Numbered from the stretch's first letter, positions 7,741 to 17,970 are shown. The stretch: 64,000 bases of DNA from Mucilaginibacter gossypii (GCF_900100945.1 NZ_FNCG01000003.1:558001-622000), one strand, 5' to 3'. The notes: generated by a model not told the origin, from the sequence alone. Numbers and translations are program-made.

Positions 7741-8475
7741 ATGGCAACTACAATAGTAAAATATACCGACAACTACCCCGTGCTTTACGGCGACGACCGT
7801 ATAAATCTGAATTGGCCCGAGCGTTTTACGTCTATAGCGGGAGGCATGAAACTCGGCTTTTCTGGCTTTAAAAACATTTTCAAGAACCCGTTTGCAAGCA
7901 TTGTTAAGATAGGCGCAGGTGGCTACCTGTTAAACAGGGGCATCACAGGGCATTGTGAGCTTTACAAACGTATTGGTAAACTATCCACCAATCCCATAAA
8001 CGTAAATATTCGTTCGTCGTTTATTGTGAATAAACCCCGGCAAAAGGTTTATGAATTTTGGCGCAAGCTGGATAACCTGCCCCTTTTTATGAAACACCTG
8101 GAAAGTGTGGAGGTCATCGACTCTAAATATTCACACTGGGTTTTGAAGCTTCCCAAAAATGTAGCTACAATCAGCTGGCATGCCGAAATTGTCCATGACG
8201 AACCTAATGAAGTGATCGGCTGGAGTTCGCTGTCTGATTCGATGATTAATAATGCGGGTAAAATTCGTTTTCAGGATACGGTTGACGGACAAGGTACCAT
8301 TGTTGATGTGGTGATCAGTTATCAGCCCCCGGCAGGCGGTGTAGGCGCAGGCATAGCCAAAATACTAAACCCGGTATTCAAAAATATGGTTGATAAAGAT
8401 ATTCAGAACTTTAAACAGTATATGGATATCAATAACGATCCGGATGAGTTTGTTGAAGTAATTGTCGTCAAATAA
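7741..8475 (+). CDS. SRPBCC-family protein with N-terminal membrane-hairpin-like region
   Basis: A 244-residue protein in two parts. Residues 20-75 hold a glycine-rich hydrophobic stretch (ERFTSIAGGMKLGFSGFKN...FASIVKIGAGGYLLNRGITGHC) like the DUF2892/YgaP membrane segment. Residues 90-235 form a START-like SRPBCC fold (polyketide cyclase group) with VNIRSSFIVNKPRQKVYEFWRKLDNLPLFMKHLESVEV. The family binds hydrophobic ligands; the ligand here is unknown. It stands alone, 65 bp after the serine hydrolase, and is followed by a terminator. Confidence 0.75.
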   Translation: MATTIVKYTDNYPVLYGDDRINLNWPERFTSIAGGMKLGFSGFKNIFKNPFASIVKIGAGGYLLNRGITGHCELYKRIGKLSTNPINVNIRSSFIVNKPRQKVYEFWRKLDNLPLFMKHLESVEVIDSKYSHWVLKLPKNVATISWHAEIVHDEPNEVIGWSSLSDSMINNAGKIRFQDTVDGQGTIVDVVISYQPPAGGVGAGIAKILNPVFKNMVDKDIQNFKQYMDINNDPDEFVEVIVVK

Positions 8476-8496
8476 AAAAATAACACCTTTACCCCA

Positions 8497-8526
8497 GGGC
8501 GCTCAGGTAATGCGAGCGCCTTTATA
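8497..8526 (+). terminator. rho-independent terminator after SRPBCC gene
   Basis: Stem GGCGCTC (8498-8504) with GAGCGCC (8514-8520), loop of nine bases, followed by TTTATAT. It lies 22 bp after the stop of the SRPBCC gene. Confidence 0.75.
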
Positions 8527-8542
8527 TCTCACAACAATAGCA

Positions 8543-9616
8543 TCATTTACGGGTGAATTTTGATTTGAGTTTTAGAAAACGCCGTTCATAAAGATAATAC
8601 GATAATAAAGGGACAGTAATCAAACTCAATACATTGTAAGGAAATATGCTTAATAGCATTTTACTATCCCGGCCAGTAAATAACTGCTGCCATATGTATA
8701 TGCCATACGATAGAATACCAATAAATGACAGAAATTTATTGTTTAACACCTTAAAAATCCAATCGTTTGCGGGTATGATATTGCTTAAAATTAAATAGCC
8801 AGTAATTACCGAAATCGCCAGGTTTACGTACAGTGATTTTAAGGTATAAAATTCGTCAAAGTGTAATCCAAACATTAATATTATAGCCAAAATATTGCCG
8901 GCTACCTTTGTTTGTTTGAGCCAAATTACCTTCAAAGTTTCTTTGGACGCCATCAACGCAAAAAAACAGCCGACACCAATTGATTGAAACTTTATAAAAT
9001 AGTGAGTAAAACCGTAAATAATGCCACGATTCAAAACGGGAACAAACTGTTGCACTGTACACAATAGCGGCAATGTGAATACAATGCTGATAATGATATA
9101 ATAAAATGCAGTTCTGTTGATCTTTAAAATAAAAGGAAAAAGGAGATAAAATTGTTCTTCAACCGATAATGACCAATAGTGACTGAAGTAATAAGTGAAA
9201 TCATGGCTGCGGAAATAGCTAAAATTCATTAGATATAATGCAGAGCCAAAAAATTGAATCCAGGAAATGTTTAAACTGTAGAAATGGTTTAATAAAAACA
9301 CCACTCCAATATATAAGTAGGCTAAAGGAAATATTCGCAAAAAACGCCTGATATAAAATTTTTTTAGCGATAAGCCACCTGTTACTTCTTTTTCTTTTAA
9401 ACATAGGCTCGTAATTAAAAAACCACTTATTACAAAGAAAATGTTTACCCCCAACCCACCATTGAATATTGTAGTATAAAAATGATTATCAGATAACTGA
9501 AGGTGGTAAAATACAACCAGGATAATTGAAATGCCGCGAAATCCATTTAAGGAGTAATAATAGTTACTGCGCAATAAGCTGGATAAGACAGGCTGTCCCT
9601 CCTTGTGTGATGTCAT
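8543..9616 (-). CDS. membrane acyltransferase, acyltransferase-3 (OafA/YrhL) family
   Basis: A 357-residue polytopic membrane protein with about ten hydrophobic segments. The N-terminal LNGFRGISIILVVFYHLQ holds the R-G and H residues of acyltransferase-3 proteins; GLGVNIFFVISGFLITSL and YYFSHYWSLSVEEQFYLLFPFIL are the two other conserved blocks, with the W-S-L-x-V-E-x-Q-F-Y motif complete. Family members move acyl groups such as acetyl onto cell-surface sugars. The frame is open to 9679, but ATG at 9616 gives the usual short cytoplasmic lead and avoids the terminator of the ribosomal-protein operon. It is a stand-alone gene. Confidence 0.88.
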   Translation of the reverse strand: MTSHKEGQPVLSSLLRSNYYYSLNGFRGISIILVVFYHLQLSDNHFYTTIFNGGLGVNIFFVISGFLITSLCLKEKEVTGGLSLKKFYIRRFLRIFPLAYLYIGVVFLLNHFYSLNISWIQFFGSALYLMNFSYFRSHDFTYYFSHYWSLSVEEQFYLLFPFILKINRTAFYYIIISIVFTLPLLCTVQQFVPVLNRGIIYGFTHYFIKFQSIGVGCFFALMASKETLKVIWLKQTKVAGNILAIILMFGLHFDEFYTLKSLYVNLAISVITGYLILSNIIPANDWIFKVLNNKFLSFIGILSYGIYIWQQLFTGRDSKMLLSIFPYNVLSLITVPLLSYYLYERRFLKLKSKFTRK

Positions 9617-9653
9617 ACCGTAAAAATAGATACTCAAATAATTAAAACAAAAA

Positions 9654-9672
9654 AGGCCGCAAATTGCGGCCT
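9654..9672 (-). terminator. rho-independent terminator of thrS-infC-rpmI-rplT
   Basis: Stem AGGCCGC / GCGGCCT read on the minus strand and followed by TTTTTTGTTTT, 24 bp after the rplT stop. It separates the translation operon from the acyltransferase gene. Confidence 0.85.
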
Positions 9673-9695
9673 CTCTCATGCATTACAATGCGATA

Positions 9696-10040
9696 TTATT
9701 TTACTGCATCAACAACTGCTTTGAAAGCGTCTGGGTTGTTCATTGCTAAGTCGGCCAATACTTTACGGTTTAAACCGATTTCTTTAGCGGCTAATTTACC
9801 CATTAACTGAGAGTAAGAAATTCCGTGCTGACGGGCACCTGCGTTAATACGTTGGATCCATAAAGCCCTGAATTCTCTCTTTTTGGTTTTACGGTCGCGA
9901 TAAGCGTATTGTAAACCTTTTTCAACTGTGTTTTTTGCAATGGTGTATACCTTGCTACGTGAACCCCAATAACCTTTGGCGAGGTTCATGATCCTTTTCC
10001 TGCGTCTTCTCGACGCTACTGCGTTAACTGAACGTGGCAT
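9696..10040 (-). CDS. rplT: 50S ribosomal protein L20
   Basis: 114 residues, the usual length of bacterial L20. The basic N-terminus ([35 protein letters not shown]) and the segment [15 protein letters not shown] are diagnostic. L20 binds 23S rRNA early in 50S assembly and in several bacteria represses its own operon. It is the last gene of the unit, 81 bp after rpmI and just before a strong terminator. Confidence 0.98.
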   Translation of the reverse strand: MPRSVNAVASRRRRKRIMNLAKGYWGSRSKVYTIAKNTVEKGLQYAYRDRKTKKREFRALWIQRINAGARQHGISYSQLMGKLAAKEIGLNRKVLADLAMNNPDAFKAVVDAVK

Positions 10041-10121
10041 CTTGTGTGTTTTTTGGTAGTGAGTGCCTGCATCTCGTGTGCCGGACTTAAAACTCTAATA
10101 CCTGGTTTTAAAATTTGTGAA

Positions 10122-10322
10122 TTACTTTCCGATACAAAGCATACGTTTTACGTTACCCATGTCGGCATCAGATACTAAGCTGGTTTGACCAAGGGCACGC
10201 TTACGTTTTGTCGACATCTTAGTTAAGATGTGGCTTTTGTATGCGTTTTTTCTTGCGATTTTACCTGTTCCAGTAAGCTTAAAGCGCTTTTTAGCACTGG
10301 AATTGGTTTTCATTTTTGGCAT
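10122..10322 (-). CDS. rpmI: 50S ribosomal protein L35
   Basis: 66 residues, very basic, with the L35 signature [20 protein letters not shown] at the N-terminus and the [12 protein letters not shown] segment. It is a structural component of the 50S subunit. It sits between infC and rplT with spacers of about 80 bp on both sides, unusually long for this tightly packed operon, leaving room for RNA structure. Confidence 0.98.
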   Translation of the reverse strand: MPKMKTNSSAKKRFKLTGTGKIARKNAYKSHILTKMSTKRKRALGQTSLVSDADMGNVKRMLCIGK

Positions 10323-10374
10323 AACTCTATTTATTTGTGTTAGATATTAACGTTTCTCAACGTTTTATTTTCAA

Positions 10375-10396
10375 ACCCCGATCTTGAGACCGAGGT
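10375..10396 (-). other. hairpin in the infC-rpmI spacer
   Basis: On the minus strand ACCTCGGTCT pairs with AGATCGGGGT around a very tight turn, with two G-U pairs, about 8 bases after the infC stop. There is no T-run after it, so it is not a standard terminator. It could protect the mRNA end or be a binding site for a ribosomal protein; this is inference. Confidence 0.45.
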
Positions 10397-10403
10397 TATT
10401 TAA

Positions 10404-10970
10404 TTACTTTTTAGCTGCCTTTGGTGCAAGGGTTAAAAACATCCTTTTTCCTTCAAGCTTTGGTAACTGCTCCACTTTACCAACTTCTTCTAATGCCTGG
10501 GCAAAGCGAAGTAGTAAGATCTCGCCTTGTTCTTTGTAAACAATTGCACGACCTTTAAAGTGTACGTAAGCCCTTACCTTTTCGCCAGCTTCCAAAAACT
10601 TAATGGCATGCTTTAATTTAAACTCAAAGTCATGGTCATCAGTGTTAGGTCCGAAACGGATTTCTTTGATAACCGTTTGCTTGGCATTGCTTTTTATCTC
10701 TTTAAGCTTTTTCTTTTGCTCGTAAATAAACTTATTGTAATCAGTTACTTTACAAACCGGCGGTACGGCATTAGGAGATATTTCAACCAAATCCAATTCC
10801 TGCTCCTGCGCTATTGCAAGGGCATCTCTTAATGAGTAAACTCCCTGCTCAACGTTATCACCTACAAGGCGAACTTCCTGAGCCCTAATGAATTGGTTTA
10901 TGTTATGTTCGGCTTCTTTTTTCTTAAAAGGAAGCCTTGGTCCTCTATTGAAAGGTTTGTTTAATGCCAA
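10404..10970 (-). CDS. infC: translation initiation factor IF-3, non-AUG start
   Basis: 188 residues with both IF-3 domains: an N-terminal domain around [28 protein letters not shown] and a C-terminal domain around [27 protein letters not shown]-3 keeps the subunits apart and checks the start codon on the 30S subunit. The first Met codon in frame after the start lies near the C-terminus, so translation must begin at a non-AUG codon; TTG at 10970 (TTG GCA TTA AAC) gives the usual MAL start. It begins one base after the thrS stop. E. coli infC also uses a rare start (AUU), which allows feedback by IF-3. Confidence 0.95.
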   Translation of the reverse strand: MALNKPFNRGPRLPFKKKEAEHNINQFIRAQEVRLVGDNVEQGVYSLRDALAIAQEQELDLVEISPNAVPPVCKVTDYNKFIYEQKKKLKEIKSNAKQTVIKEIRFGPNTDDHDFEFKLKHAIKFLEAGEKVRAYVHFKGRAIVYKEQGEILLLRFAQALEEVGKVEQLPKLEGKRMFLTLAPKAAKK

Positions 10971-10971
10971 G

Positions 10972-12897
10972 TTATACTGTTATTTCTTTAATTATTTGTT
11001 CTTTAAAATCTTCTATGCTCATACTTCCCAAATCACCGGTACCGTGTTTACGTACAGAAACCAAGCCTTCGGCAGCTTCTTTTTCGCCCACAACCAGCAT
11101 GTAAGGGATTTTTTTGACTTCAGCATCTCGTATCTTTCTGCCTATTTTCTCGTCCCTGAAGTCGATTAGCCCGCAAATATCGGAATCTTTTAATATATCA
11201 GAAACTTTTTTTGCATATTCTTCATATTTTTCTGATATGGGGAGTATAATGAACTGCTCGGGCGATAACCACAGCGGGAAATTACCGGCGCAATGCTCAA
11301 TTAATACCGCTATAAAGCGTTCCATCGAACCAAACGGAGCCCTGTGGATCATTACCGGGCGGTGTTTTTGGTTATCGCTTCCAGTGTATTCCAGCTCAAA
11401 ACGCTCGGGCAGGTTATAATCAACCTGGATAGTGCCCAATTGCCATTTACGGCCAAGGGCATCCTTCACCATAAAATCAAGCTTAGGGCCATAAAACGCA
11501 GCCTCACCTAATTCCACAACTGTAGTCAATCCTTTTTCGGCTGCAGCCTCAATGATAGCGCTTTCTGCCAGGGCCCAGTTTTCATCTGTGCCAATGTATT
11601 TTGCCCTGTTTTCAGGATCACGTAACGACACCTGCGCAGTGTAGTTTTCAAAGCCCAAAGCTTTAAATACATACAATACAAGGTCAATTACTTTTTTAAA
11701 CTCATCCTTTACCTGGTCCGGACGGCAAAACAAGTGGGCATCATCCTGTGTAAAGCCACGCACACGGGTTAAACCATGCAACTCACCACTTTGCTCATAA
11801 CGATACACAGTACCAAATTCAGCAAAACGAACCGGCAGATCTTTGTATGAACGCGGTTTTGTTTTATAGATCTCGCAGTGGTGAGGGCAGTTCATCGGCT
11901 TTAAGAAAAACTCCTCTCCTTCCTGCGGGGTCTTTATCGGCTGAAATGAATCAGCACCATATTTTTCGTAGTGACCTGATGTTACATACAGGTTTTTATG
12001 ACCGATATGCGGAGTGATCACTTGCTCATAACCTGCCTTTACCTGTGCTTTTTGTAAAAAGTTCACAAGGCGTTCGCGCAATGCAGTTCCTTTAGGTAAC
12101 CACAATGGCAAGCCCATGCCTACTTTTTCAGAAAAGGCGAACAGCTCCAGTTCCTTACCCAGTTTGCGGTGATCGCGCTTTTTAGCTTCTTCGATCATGT
12201 GCAGATATTCGGTAAGCTCGCTGGCTTTAGGGAAAGTAACGCCGTAAATACGGGTTAACTGCTTACGGGTTTCATCACCACGCCAGTATGCACCGGCAAG
12301 GCTCATCAGCTTAACCGCTTTTATAAAACCTGTGTTAGGGATGTGAGGCCCGCGGCACAAGTCGGTAAAATTACCTTGCGAATAAAAAGTAATAGCGCCA
12401 TCAGGCAGGTCTTTGATCAGGTCAAGCTTGTACTCATCGCCTTTTTCTGTGAAATACTCAATAGCATCAGCCTTGCTCACCGGTTTGCGGATGTACTCCT
12501 CTTTAGTTTTAGCAAGTTCAATCATTTTATCCTCTATCTGCTTAAACTCGTCAGAAGATAAAACCTTGTCGCCAAAGTCAACATCGTAATAAAAACCTGT
12601 TTCAATAGCCGGACCGATACCAAATTTAGTACCCGGATAAAGGGCTTCCAAAGCTTCGGCCATTAAGTGGGCCGATGAATGCCAGAAAGTTGACTTGCCA
12701 TCGGCATCATTCCAGGTTAATAATTTAACATGGGCATCCTGCTCAATGGGGCGACTTGCGTCCCAAACCTGGCCGTCAACTTCGGCTGCTAATACGTTAC
12801 GCGCTAAGCCTTCAGAAATCGACTGGGCGATTTGCATGGAAGAGATCCCTTTGTCATACTGACGAACGGATCCATCGGGAAGTGTAATGTTAATCAT
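10972..12897 (-). CDS. thrS: threonine-tRNA ligase
   Basis: 641 residues, standard for ThrRS. It has an N-terminal TGS domain (residues 1-60), an editing domain with the H-x-x-x-H pair H73/H77 (HSSAHLMAE) and [10 protein letters not shown], a class II catalytic core (motif 2 around [31 protein letters not shown]; zinc ligands in [11 protein letters not shown] and later His) and an anticodon-binding domain near the C-terminus ([19 protein letters not shown]). It charges tRNA-Thr in the cytoplasm. It is the first gene of the operon with infC, rpmI and rplT. No clear leader element was found in the 160 bp upstream. Confidence 0.98.
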   Translation of the reverse strand: MINITLPDGSVRQYDKGISSMQIAQSISEGLARNVLAAEVDGQVWDASRPIEQDAHVKLLTWNDADGKSTFWHSSAHLMAEALEALYPGTKFGIGPAIETGFYYDVDFGDKVLSSDEFKQIEDKMIELAKTKEEYIRKPVSKADAIEYFTEKGDEYKLDLIKDLPDGAITFYSQGNFTDLCRGPHIPNTGFIKAVKLMSLAGAYWRGDETRKQLTRIYGVTFPKASELTEYLHMIEEAKKRDHRKLGKELELFAFSEKVGMGLPLWLPKGTALRERLVNFLQKAQVKAGYEQVITPHIGHKNLYVTSGHYEKYGADSFQPIKTPQEGEEFFLKPMNCPHHCEIYKTKPRSYKDLPVRFAEFGTVYRYEQSGELHGLTRVRGFTQDDAHLFCRPDQVKDEFKKVIDLVLYVFKALGFENYTAQVSLRDPENRAKYIGTDENWALAESAIIEAAAEKGLTTVVELGEAAFYGPKLDFMVKDALGRKWQLGTIQVDYNLPERFELEYTGSDNQKHRPVMIHRAPFGSMERFIAVLIEHCAGNFPLWLSPEQFIILPISEKYEEYAKKVSDILKDSDICGLIDFRDEKIGRKIRDAEVKKIPYMLVVGEKEAAEGLVSVRKHGTGDLGSMSIEDFKEQIIKEITV

Positions 12898-13063
12898 CTA
12901 CAACTATGATTTAAAGTTTTATAAAATTACGTTTAAACGGTCACCTACAAAGTGACCCTCATTTTGTGGGTACAAAAATAGAATTTTAAATAGCATTTAA
13001 CATCAAAGCAGTTTCAAATTTTTGTTTGATAGGGATTTTCAGACTCACACCATAGAAAATAAA

Positions 13064-13110
13064 ATGGGGCGTCTTCATTTTCATATAAATTGAAAATGAA
13101 GATGCCCCAT
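13064..13110 (-). terminator. long-stem terminator after M1 peptidase
   Basis: A 20-bp stem (13064-13083 with 13091-13110) with a 7-base loop and a single G-T pair, followed on the minus strand by TTTTATTTTC. It ends the M1 peptidase transcript. Confidence 0.85.
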
Positions 13111-13127
13111 CAGTTTATGTATTGAGC

Positions 13128-15731
13128 CTACTTAAAAGCCTCGTTCGACGGATTTGAATTAACAGATGTTTCTTTAACCTTAAATTCAATTGGTTGCCCA
13201 ACCAGGATGGCCTTTACAGAGAACGGAATTTTAATACCTCCGTTTATTCCTTCGTAGTTACCAAACTCAACAGTCAGGTCATTTGCCCCTTCAATGGTTT
13301 GTTTAAGCTTCAGTCCTGTTTTTTGGCTGTAATAATTATGGATATGAATCTCGGTACCTATATTGATATCAACCTCGTAGGCAAGCTCGTTATTTACCAC
13401 TCTTAAAATAGGCTGCAGCGTTATGTTTTGATTTATCCGTTCATAATCAAGTTCAGGAAACGGGCGGCTTTTAAGTTTGATCATTTTTTTAGCTGCATCA
13501 TCAAGCTGTACATCCCTGTTAACCTGCCTTGCTTTTATGCTATCGCCATTAAGTGTTATATGCGACACAACAAGGTTATTATATGAGGGTACTATTGCTT
13601 CCTGGTAGTACTTATCAGGCATTTTATACCGGGTTACCAATTGCACATCAGCGCCTTGTATATTGCCAACTGCCGATGTTTGCAGATCGCGAATATTCTT
13701 GAGTTTGTCGGCACCGCCAATGGCATCTAAATACGCCTTGATCACAGTACTTGCAGTTGTGCCTTGTGGAATTGGAAGCCCGCTGTATGAATTATTTTCG
13801 GGGTTAACATCAGGTAAATTATGATCAGGATCGATGGTTGCATAAGCAATTTTCGAGGTCGATTTGTACGGGAAGGTCCAGGTATCGCCGCGCTGCCAGA
13901 TCTCAGCCGGAAGTTTTACAATGCCGGTTTTTCCGTTCTCTTCTTTAATTGATATGGTAACCGGCAATGCCATTTCTTCCAGGTTTACAATGGTGATCAT
14001 AGCACCTTTGGTGGCATCATTATCAGGATATGAAATATCCTTTATACCCTGATCAACTTTCCAGGTGGTGAAAAACCATTCGTTCCAAAACCAGCTCAGG
14101 TCCTCACCTGCGGCATTATCCATCGTATGGAAAAAATCCCAAGGAGTTGGGTGTTTAAACGCCCATCGTTTGATATAGGTTTTAAATGCATAATCAAAAC
14201 GTTCTTCACCTAAGATCTGTTCTCGTAAAATAGTTAATCCTAACGCCGGTTTTTCATAAGCAGCAACTGCTAAAAAATCCTCCTGTATCACATCGGGCGT
14301 GTTCATAATAGCCTCAGCACCTGGGCTAAATAAATAAGCGGCACTTTTTTGCTGATCGGGCTTTTCATAGTATTCACCCTTGTTAAATACCTTGGTATCA
14401 ACATTATTTAAAAAGGTGTTAAAACCCTCGTCCATCCAGGCGTATTTACGCTCATTTGATCCAACAATCATCGGGAACCAATTATGACCAAACTCATGAT
14501 TGGTAACTTCCCACAAACCTCCGTTTTGATTATTTGAGCCACAAAATACTATACCCGGGTACTCCATCCCTCCTACTATACCGGCCACATTAGTAGCTAC
14601 AGGATAAGTATATTCAAACCATTTATCACTATACAATTCAATGGCGGCTTTAACATATTCGGTTGAGCGGCCGTACGAATTATTCCCTTTAGCCTCAACT
14701 GGATAAACTGATTGTGCAAGAGCTTTTTTACCACTCGGCAAATTGATCCGCGCAGCATCCCAAATGAATGCTTTTGACGCAGCCCAGGCCACATCACGGG
14801 CGTTTTTACACATAAAATGCCAGGTAAGCGTCGGCTTTTTCGGGTAATCGTTATTACGTAAAATATCAGTCGAATCTTTGATGATAACTGTTTTATCACT
14901 CTTACGGGCTTCGGCCAAGCGGTTTATCGAGGTAGGTGATAATACTTCAGCAGGGTTAAGCAGTTCGCCCGATCCTGCTACAACCAAACTTGCAGGCGCG
15001 GTAATAGTATAATCAAAATTGCCGTACTCCAGGTAAAACTCGCTTGCACCAAGATATGGTATGGTGTTCCATCCGGTTACATCGTCGTAAACTTCCATGC
15101 GTGGGTACCACTGCGCAATTTCATAGATCCAGCCATTTTTAGTATGCTGACGGCCCATTCTGTCGGTACCATATTCGGGAATATCAAAACCATAATCTAT
15201 TTTGATCTGCAATTTGCTCCCTGCCGCGCGTAACGAATCTTTAAGCTTGATCTGCATACGGGTGTCAGTGATCAGGTAATCGGCTTTCAGCGTTTTGCCT
15301 TTATTAATGATATAAACCGATTTTATTTCGGCACCCTTTGTATATGATTTATTTGCGAACCTTCCACCCGAAACATTGCTTGTAGCTTCGGCGCGTGAAT
15401 CCTCTTTATAGATATTCTGATCTACCTGGAGCCATAAAAAGCCAAGCGCATCCGGGCTGTTATTAGTGTAAGTAATCAAAGTACTGCCCTCTATCCGGTG
15501 TTTAGCGGTATCAAGCGTAACATCAAGCTTATAATCGGCCCGGTTTTGCCAGTATTTTGGACCTGGAGCACCACTGGCCGTCCTGAACTCACCGCCCCTT
15601 TCAGGGTAAAATATAGGGTTAAATACTTTATGCTGATCATACTTAGGTGCTGCCTGATCTGCATTTTGTGCTTTTACTTCACCGGCATAAATGCCTAAAA
15701 CCAATAACAACGCGGCTTTGTAGAATTTCAT
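13128..15731 (-). CDS. secreted M1-family metallopeptidase with LolA-like C-terminal domain
   Basis: 867 residues with a signal peptide ([22 protein letters not shown]). The M1 core shows the exopeptidase motif as GGMEYPG, the zinc site HEFGHNWFP with the third ligand in WMDEGFNTF (around residues 385-440), and the long helical segment after it. After about residue 640 a second domain begins at [21 protein letters not shown], which resembles the lipoprotein-localisation (LolA-like) beta-sheet domains that Bacteroidota often attach to peptidases. It is expected in the periplasm or on the outer membrane, cleaving N-terminal residues from peptides. It is transcribed alone and ends at a strong terminator. 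Confidence 0.85.
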   Translation of the reverse strand: MKFYKAALLLVLGIYAGEVKAQNADQAAPKYDQHKVFNPIFYPERGGEFRTASGAPGPKYWQNRADYKLDVTLDTAKHRIEGSTLITYTNNSPDALGFLWLQVDQNIYKEDSRAEATSNVSGGRFANKSYTKGAEIKSVYIINKGKTLKADYLITDTRMQIKLKDSLRAAGSKLQIKIDYGFDIPEYGTDRMGRQHTKNGWIYEIAQWYPRMEVYDDVTGWNTIPYLGASEFYLEYGNFDYTITAPASLVVAGSGELLNPAEVLSPTSINRLAEARKSDKTVIIKDSTDILRNNDYPKKPTLTWHFMCKNARDVAWAASKAFIWDAARINLPSGKKALAQSVYPVEAKGNNSYGRSTEYVKAAIELYSDKWFEYTYPVATNVAGIVGGMEYPGIVFCGSNNQNGGLWEVTNHEFGHNWFPMIVGSNERKYAWMDEGFNTFLNNVDTKVFNKGEYYEKPDQQKSAAYLFSPGAEAIMNTPDVIQEDFLAVAAYEKPALGLTILREQILGEERFDYAFKTYIKRWAFKHPTPWDFFHTMDNAAGEDLSWFWNEWFFTTWKVDQGIKDISYPDNDATKGAMITIVNLEEMALPVTISIKEENGKTGIVKLPAEIWQRGDTWTFPYKSTSKIAYATIDPDHNLPDVNPENNSYSGLPIPQGTTASTVIKAYLDAIGGADKLKNIRDLQTSAVGNIQGADVQLVTRYKMPDKYYQEAIVPSYNNLVVSHITLNGDSIKARQVNRDVQLDDAAKKMIKLKSRPFPELDYERINQNITLQPILRVVNNELAYEVDINIGTEIHIHNYYSQKTGLKLKQTIEGANDLTVEFGNYEGINGGIKIPFSVKAILVGQPIEFKVKETSVNSNPSNEAFK

Positions 15732-15871
15732 TAACTGTGTTTTAATTGTGAGGGAAAGATATTAAAATATATTTGACTTGAAACGTAATTGCTTGGTTAC
15801 GTAGTATCAGGCTCATTTGTTTATAACAATTACTAGTAAACTATTTTGCTAAAATGACCGTTGATACATTG

Positions 15872-15903
15872 TTGCAAATCAATCCCTATTTTTTATATTT
15901 TTG
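15872..15903 (+). promoter_or_regulatory. Bacteroidota-type promoter before GT2 gene
   Basis: TTG (15872-15874) and a perfect TATTTTTG (15896-15903) are 21 bp apart. The implied transcript start is about 40 bases before the glycosyltransferase ATG at 15949. Confidence 0.6.
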
Positions 15904-15948
15904 CGGATGATTTACGGCACATACAGTCGTTGATCGCAGCCCTAATAA

Positions 15949-16899
15949 ATGGATATATCAGTTGTAGTACCTCTTTACGATGAAGTAGAGTCGTTACCCG
16001 AATTAACCACATGGATTAGCCGGGTAATGGACGAAAACCGTTTTACTTACGAGATAATTTTGGTTGACGATGGCAGCAAGGACGGATCATGGGAAATGAT
16101 CAGGAAACTGCAAACCGGTAATCCCTTTATCAAAGGCATTAAATTCAGGCGTAATTATGGTAAATCTGCAGCCCTTAATACAGGTTTTATTGCTGCAAAA
16201 GGCAATGTGGTGATTACCATGGACGCCGATTTGCAGGATAGCCCGGATGAGATCCCAGAACTTTACCGCCGGATAATTGAAGAGAAATATGACCTTGTTT
16301 CGGGTTGGAAAGCAAAAAGGCACGATCCGCTGAGCAAAACTATACCTACTAAACTATTCAACGCGGCAACCCGCCGTATGAGTGGCATCCATAACCTGCA
16401 TGATTTTAATTGCGGTTTAAAAGCCTATCGTAATGTTGTAGTTAAAAACATTGAGATTTATGGCGAAATGCACCGTTATATCCCGGTGCTGGCGAAGTGG
16501 GCAGGTTTTACCAAAATTGGCGAACAGGTTGTTGAGCACCGCCCCCGCAAATATGGCAAAACCAAGTTTGGCTTAAGCCGGTTTATCAATGGCTTTCTCG
16601 ATCTGCTTTCGATATTCTTTGTAGGTAAATTTGGCAAGCGTCCGATGCACTTTTTTGGTACGCTGGGCACATTAAGCTTTTTTACGGGTTTGGTTATGGC
16701 CATCTGGATAATTTGGGAAAAGCTTTACAATATAGCACACAATCTAAAATACAGGGATGTAACCACGAGCCCGTTATTTTATATAGCACTGGTAGCCATT
16801 ATATTGGGCTCGCAATTGTTTTTAACGGGCTTTGTTGCCGAGCTTGTATCGCGCAGCGCAAGCGAACGCAATCATTACCAAATTGAGGAAACAATTTAA
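15949..16899 (+). CDS. GT2 glycosyltransferase, DPM1/ArnC-like, membrane-anchored
   Basis: 316 residues. The GT-A domain has the usual SVVVPLYDEVESLPEL start, EIILVDDGSKDGS (about residues 37-49), and the metal-binding DADLQD near 90; QTGNPFIKGIKFRRNYGKSAALNTGF is typical of the polyprenyl-phosphate sugar transferases. Two hydrophobic segments near the C-terminus (about 230-250 and 275-300) anchor it in the inner membrane. Enzymes of this type move a sugar from a nucleotide donor to a polyprenyl phosphate. It is the first gene of a plus-strand run that goes on to dxr and rseP. The sugar is not predictable from sequence. Confidence 0.9.
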   Translation: MDISVVVPLYDEVESLPELTTWISRVMDENRFTYEIILVDDGSKDGSWEMIRKLQTGNPFIKGIKFRRNYGKSAALNTGFIAAKGNVVITMDADLQDSPDEIPELYRRIIEEKYDLVSGWKAKRHDPLSKTIPTKLFNAATRRMSGIHNLHDFNCGLKAYRNVVVKNIEIYGEMHRYIPVLAKWAGFTKIGEQVVEHRPRKYGKTKFGLSRFINGFLDLLSIFFVGKFGKRPMHFFGTLGTLSFFTGLVMAIWIIWEKLYNIAHNLKYRDVTTSPLFYIALVAIILGSQLFLTGFVAELVSRSASERNHYQIEETI

Positions 16900-16901
16900 T
16901 T

Positions 16902-16978
16902 AGATTTGAGATGTTAGATATGAGATTTGAGACTTTTTGAATACTTGCCTCCTGTCTCATATCTAACATCTCAAATCT
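16902..16978. repeat. 24-bp perfect inverted repeat between two GT2 genes
   Basis: Arms 16902-16925 and 16955-16978 are perfect reverse complements, separated by 29 bases. The arms are built of GAGAT/TTAGAT words and nearly fill the spacer. There is no strong T-run on either side, so a role as terminator is doubtful; similar word-like sequences occur in other spacers of the window. Confidence 0.85.
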
Positions 16979-16996
16979 CACATCTATTCTAAAAAC

Positions 16997-17965
16997 ATGT
17001 TTTTTTCCATCATCATTCCTTTATATAACCGACCGCAGGAAATAAAAGAACTGCTGGAAAGCCTCACCTTGCAAACCTATCACAATTTTGAGGTTTTGGT
17101 TATTGAAGATGGTTCTGTAAATGATGCTGAAGCCATAGTAAATACCTTTACCGATAAACTTAACCTGCGTTATTTTAAAAAACAGAATGAAGGCCAGGGT
17201 TTTGCACGTAACTTTGGTTTTGAGCGTGCCAAAGGCGATTACTTTGTAATTTTTGATTCAGACTGCCTGATCCCTCCTGCTTACCTGCAAATTGTTAATG
17301 ATTCGTTAGCGGCAAATTACCTTGATGCCTACGGCGGACCCGATGGTGCACATGAATCTTTTACTCCTACACAAAAAGCCATAAGCTATTCTATGACCTC
17401 CCCTTTTACTACCGGAGGCATTCGTGGTAATAAAAAAGGTATAGGGCAGTTTCACCCGCGTAGTTTTAACATGGGTGTTTCAAGGCAGGCCTGGGAAAAA
17501 GCAGGTGGTTTTATTATTACCCGTCTTGGTGAAGATATTGAATACAGTATCAGGATCCATTCACTAGGCTTTAAAATTGGGTTGATTCCCGACGCTATTG
17601 TTTACCATAAACGGCGTACTAACTTTTACCAGTTTTATAAGCAACTGCACTTTTTTGGGAGGGCCCGCATCAACATATCTAAGTTTTTTCCTCAAGAGTT
17701 AAAGCTGGTACATTTTTTTCCGGCTGCTTTTACAGTGGGTGTTATCCTTACTATTATTCTAAACCTATTTGGCTCTGTTTTAGCACCTGTAGGTAATTTT
17801 ATACTGTTGATTTTCACTTTGTTAATTTTTTTCCATGCCTGGTGGAAAAATAAATCGGTAAAAATCGCATTTTTGAGCATTATAGCTGCCTTCACACAAC
17901 TTATTGCCTACGGGTTAGGATTTATACAGGATTTTTGGAAGCGGAAAGTTTTAAGTAGATCATAA
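16997..17965 (+). CDS. GT2 glycosyltransferase
   Basis: 322 residues. The GT-A domain starts at FFSIIIPLYNRPQEIKELLESL, with EVLVIEDGSVNDAE, the acceptor-loop segment NEGQGFARNFGFERAKGDYFVIFDSDC (DSD metal site near residue 92), and the later RLGEDIEYSIRI where the catalytic base is expected (ED). A C-terminal hydrophobic pair (about residues 245-300) suggests membrane anchoring. It differs from its upstream neighbour in length and motifs, so it is not a recent duplicate. It ends 5 bp before the next membrane protein gene. Envelope polysaccharide or glycolipid synthesis is the likely role. Confidence 0.88.
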   Translation: MFFSIIIPLYNRPQEIKELLESLTLQTYHNFEVLVIEDGSVNDAEAIVNTFTDKLNLRYFKKQNEGQGFARNFGFERAKGDYFVIFDSDCLIPPAYLQIVNDSLAANYLDAYGGPDGAHESFTPTQKAISYSMTSPFTTGGIRGNKKGIGQFHPRSFNMGVSRQAWEKAGGFIITRLGEDIEYSIRIHSLGFKIGLIPDAIVYHKRRTNFYQFYKQLHFFGRARINISKFFPQELKLVHFFPAAFTVGVILTIILNLFGSVLAPVGNFILLIFTLLIFFHAWWKNKSVKIAFLSIIAAFTQLIAYGLGFIQDFWKRKVLSRS

Positions 17966-17970
17966 GCAAT

